DNA from: Clostridia bacterium
GTDB lineage: Bacteria > Bacillota > Clostridia > Saccharofermentanales > UBA5734
DNA length: 12,210 nt
Direction: 5' to 3'
NCBI GenBank assembly: GCA_009929975.1
Contig: RZZF01000022.1
Location: 1-12,210, forward strand
The position numbers and the translations under genes are program-made. Within the stretch, counting starts at the first letter, position 1, and every line of letters starts with the position of its first letter. Under the pieces are notes generated by a model, which ran no database searches, was not told where the DNA came from, and saw nothing but the letters and a program-made list of their open reading frames with translations. Below are positions 12,191 through 12,210 of this stretch, piece after piece.

Positions 12191-12210
12191 AAATATGTAG
12201 AGATTGTAGT

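Noticed and set aside
1..12210. CRISPR array, prophage, toxin-antitoxin or defence module
   Set aside because: No regularly spaced repeats, phage genes or small paired toxin genes were found. All sizeable frames are accounted for by housekeeping genes or the IS.

Overview
The window looks like a stretch of core chromosome from a Bacillota bacterium, most likely class Clostridia. This is inferred from gene content and order: a SecG-RNase R pair, an IreB (UPF0297) and RuvX neighbourhood, a metG-tatD pair, an HPr-like protein of a clostridial type, strong AGGAGG ribosome sites, and an IS30-type transposase with a cysteine-rich region. Coding DNA is moderately GC-rich by eye. Intergenic DNA is more AT-rich. 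I cannot assign a genus.

Layout. 1-1000: two consecutive Rrf2-family regulators on the + strand. The first has three cysteines placed as in IscR; the second keeps only the last. A hairpin terminator separates them from a minus-strand tRNA-Ala(GGC) with its own promoter. 1170-4050: a clear sigma-A-type promoter, a short structured leader, then metG (methionyl-tRNA synthetase with C-terminal tRNA-binding domain) and tatD one base apart. 4078-5785: a complete IS30-like insertion sequence (1682 bp) with imperfect ~25-bp terminal inverted repeats and an exact 13-bp flanking direct repeat. It lies between the end of tatD and the promoter of a tRNA operon. 5799-6139: TTGACA/TATACT promoter, tRNA-Val(TAC), tRNA-Asp(GTC), tRNA-Phe(GAA) and a terminator. 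6173-8602: secG with its own promoter and a two-hairpin leader, a strong intrinsic terminator, a second hairpin, then rnr encoding a short RNase R that begins at a single cold-shock-like domain. 8596-8895: a minus-strand HPr-like gene without the catalytic histidine, convergent with rnr and divergent from the next gene. 8959-12190: mtaB (tRNA methylthiotransferase), ireB, an aldo/keto reductase with a C-terminal two-cluster ferredoxin domain, and ruvX. The window ends in a promoter-like element and a long hairpin terminator.

How the genes fit together. Most of the window serves translation and RNA metabolism (MetRS, five features of tRNA supply or tRNA modification, RNase R), protein export (SecG) and DNA/RNA maintenance (TatD, RuvX). 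IreB and the HPr-like protein are small regulators linked in known relatives to Ser/Thr kinases. The Rrf2 pair and the AKR-ferredoxin protein add an iron-sulfur/redox theme.

I found no phage, CRISPR or clear defence system. The most unusual items are the long target duplication of the IS30-like element, the terminator-plus-hairpin block in front of an N-terminally short rnr, a terminator whose U-tract is the antisense of the RNase R polylysine tail, a palindrome inside the HPr-like promoter, and the AKR-ferredoxin gene lying between ireB and ruvX.
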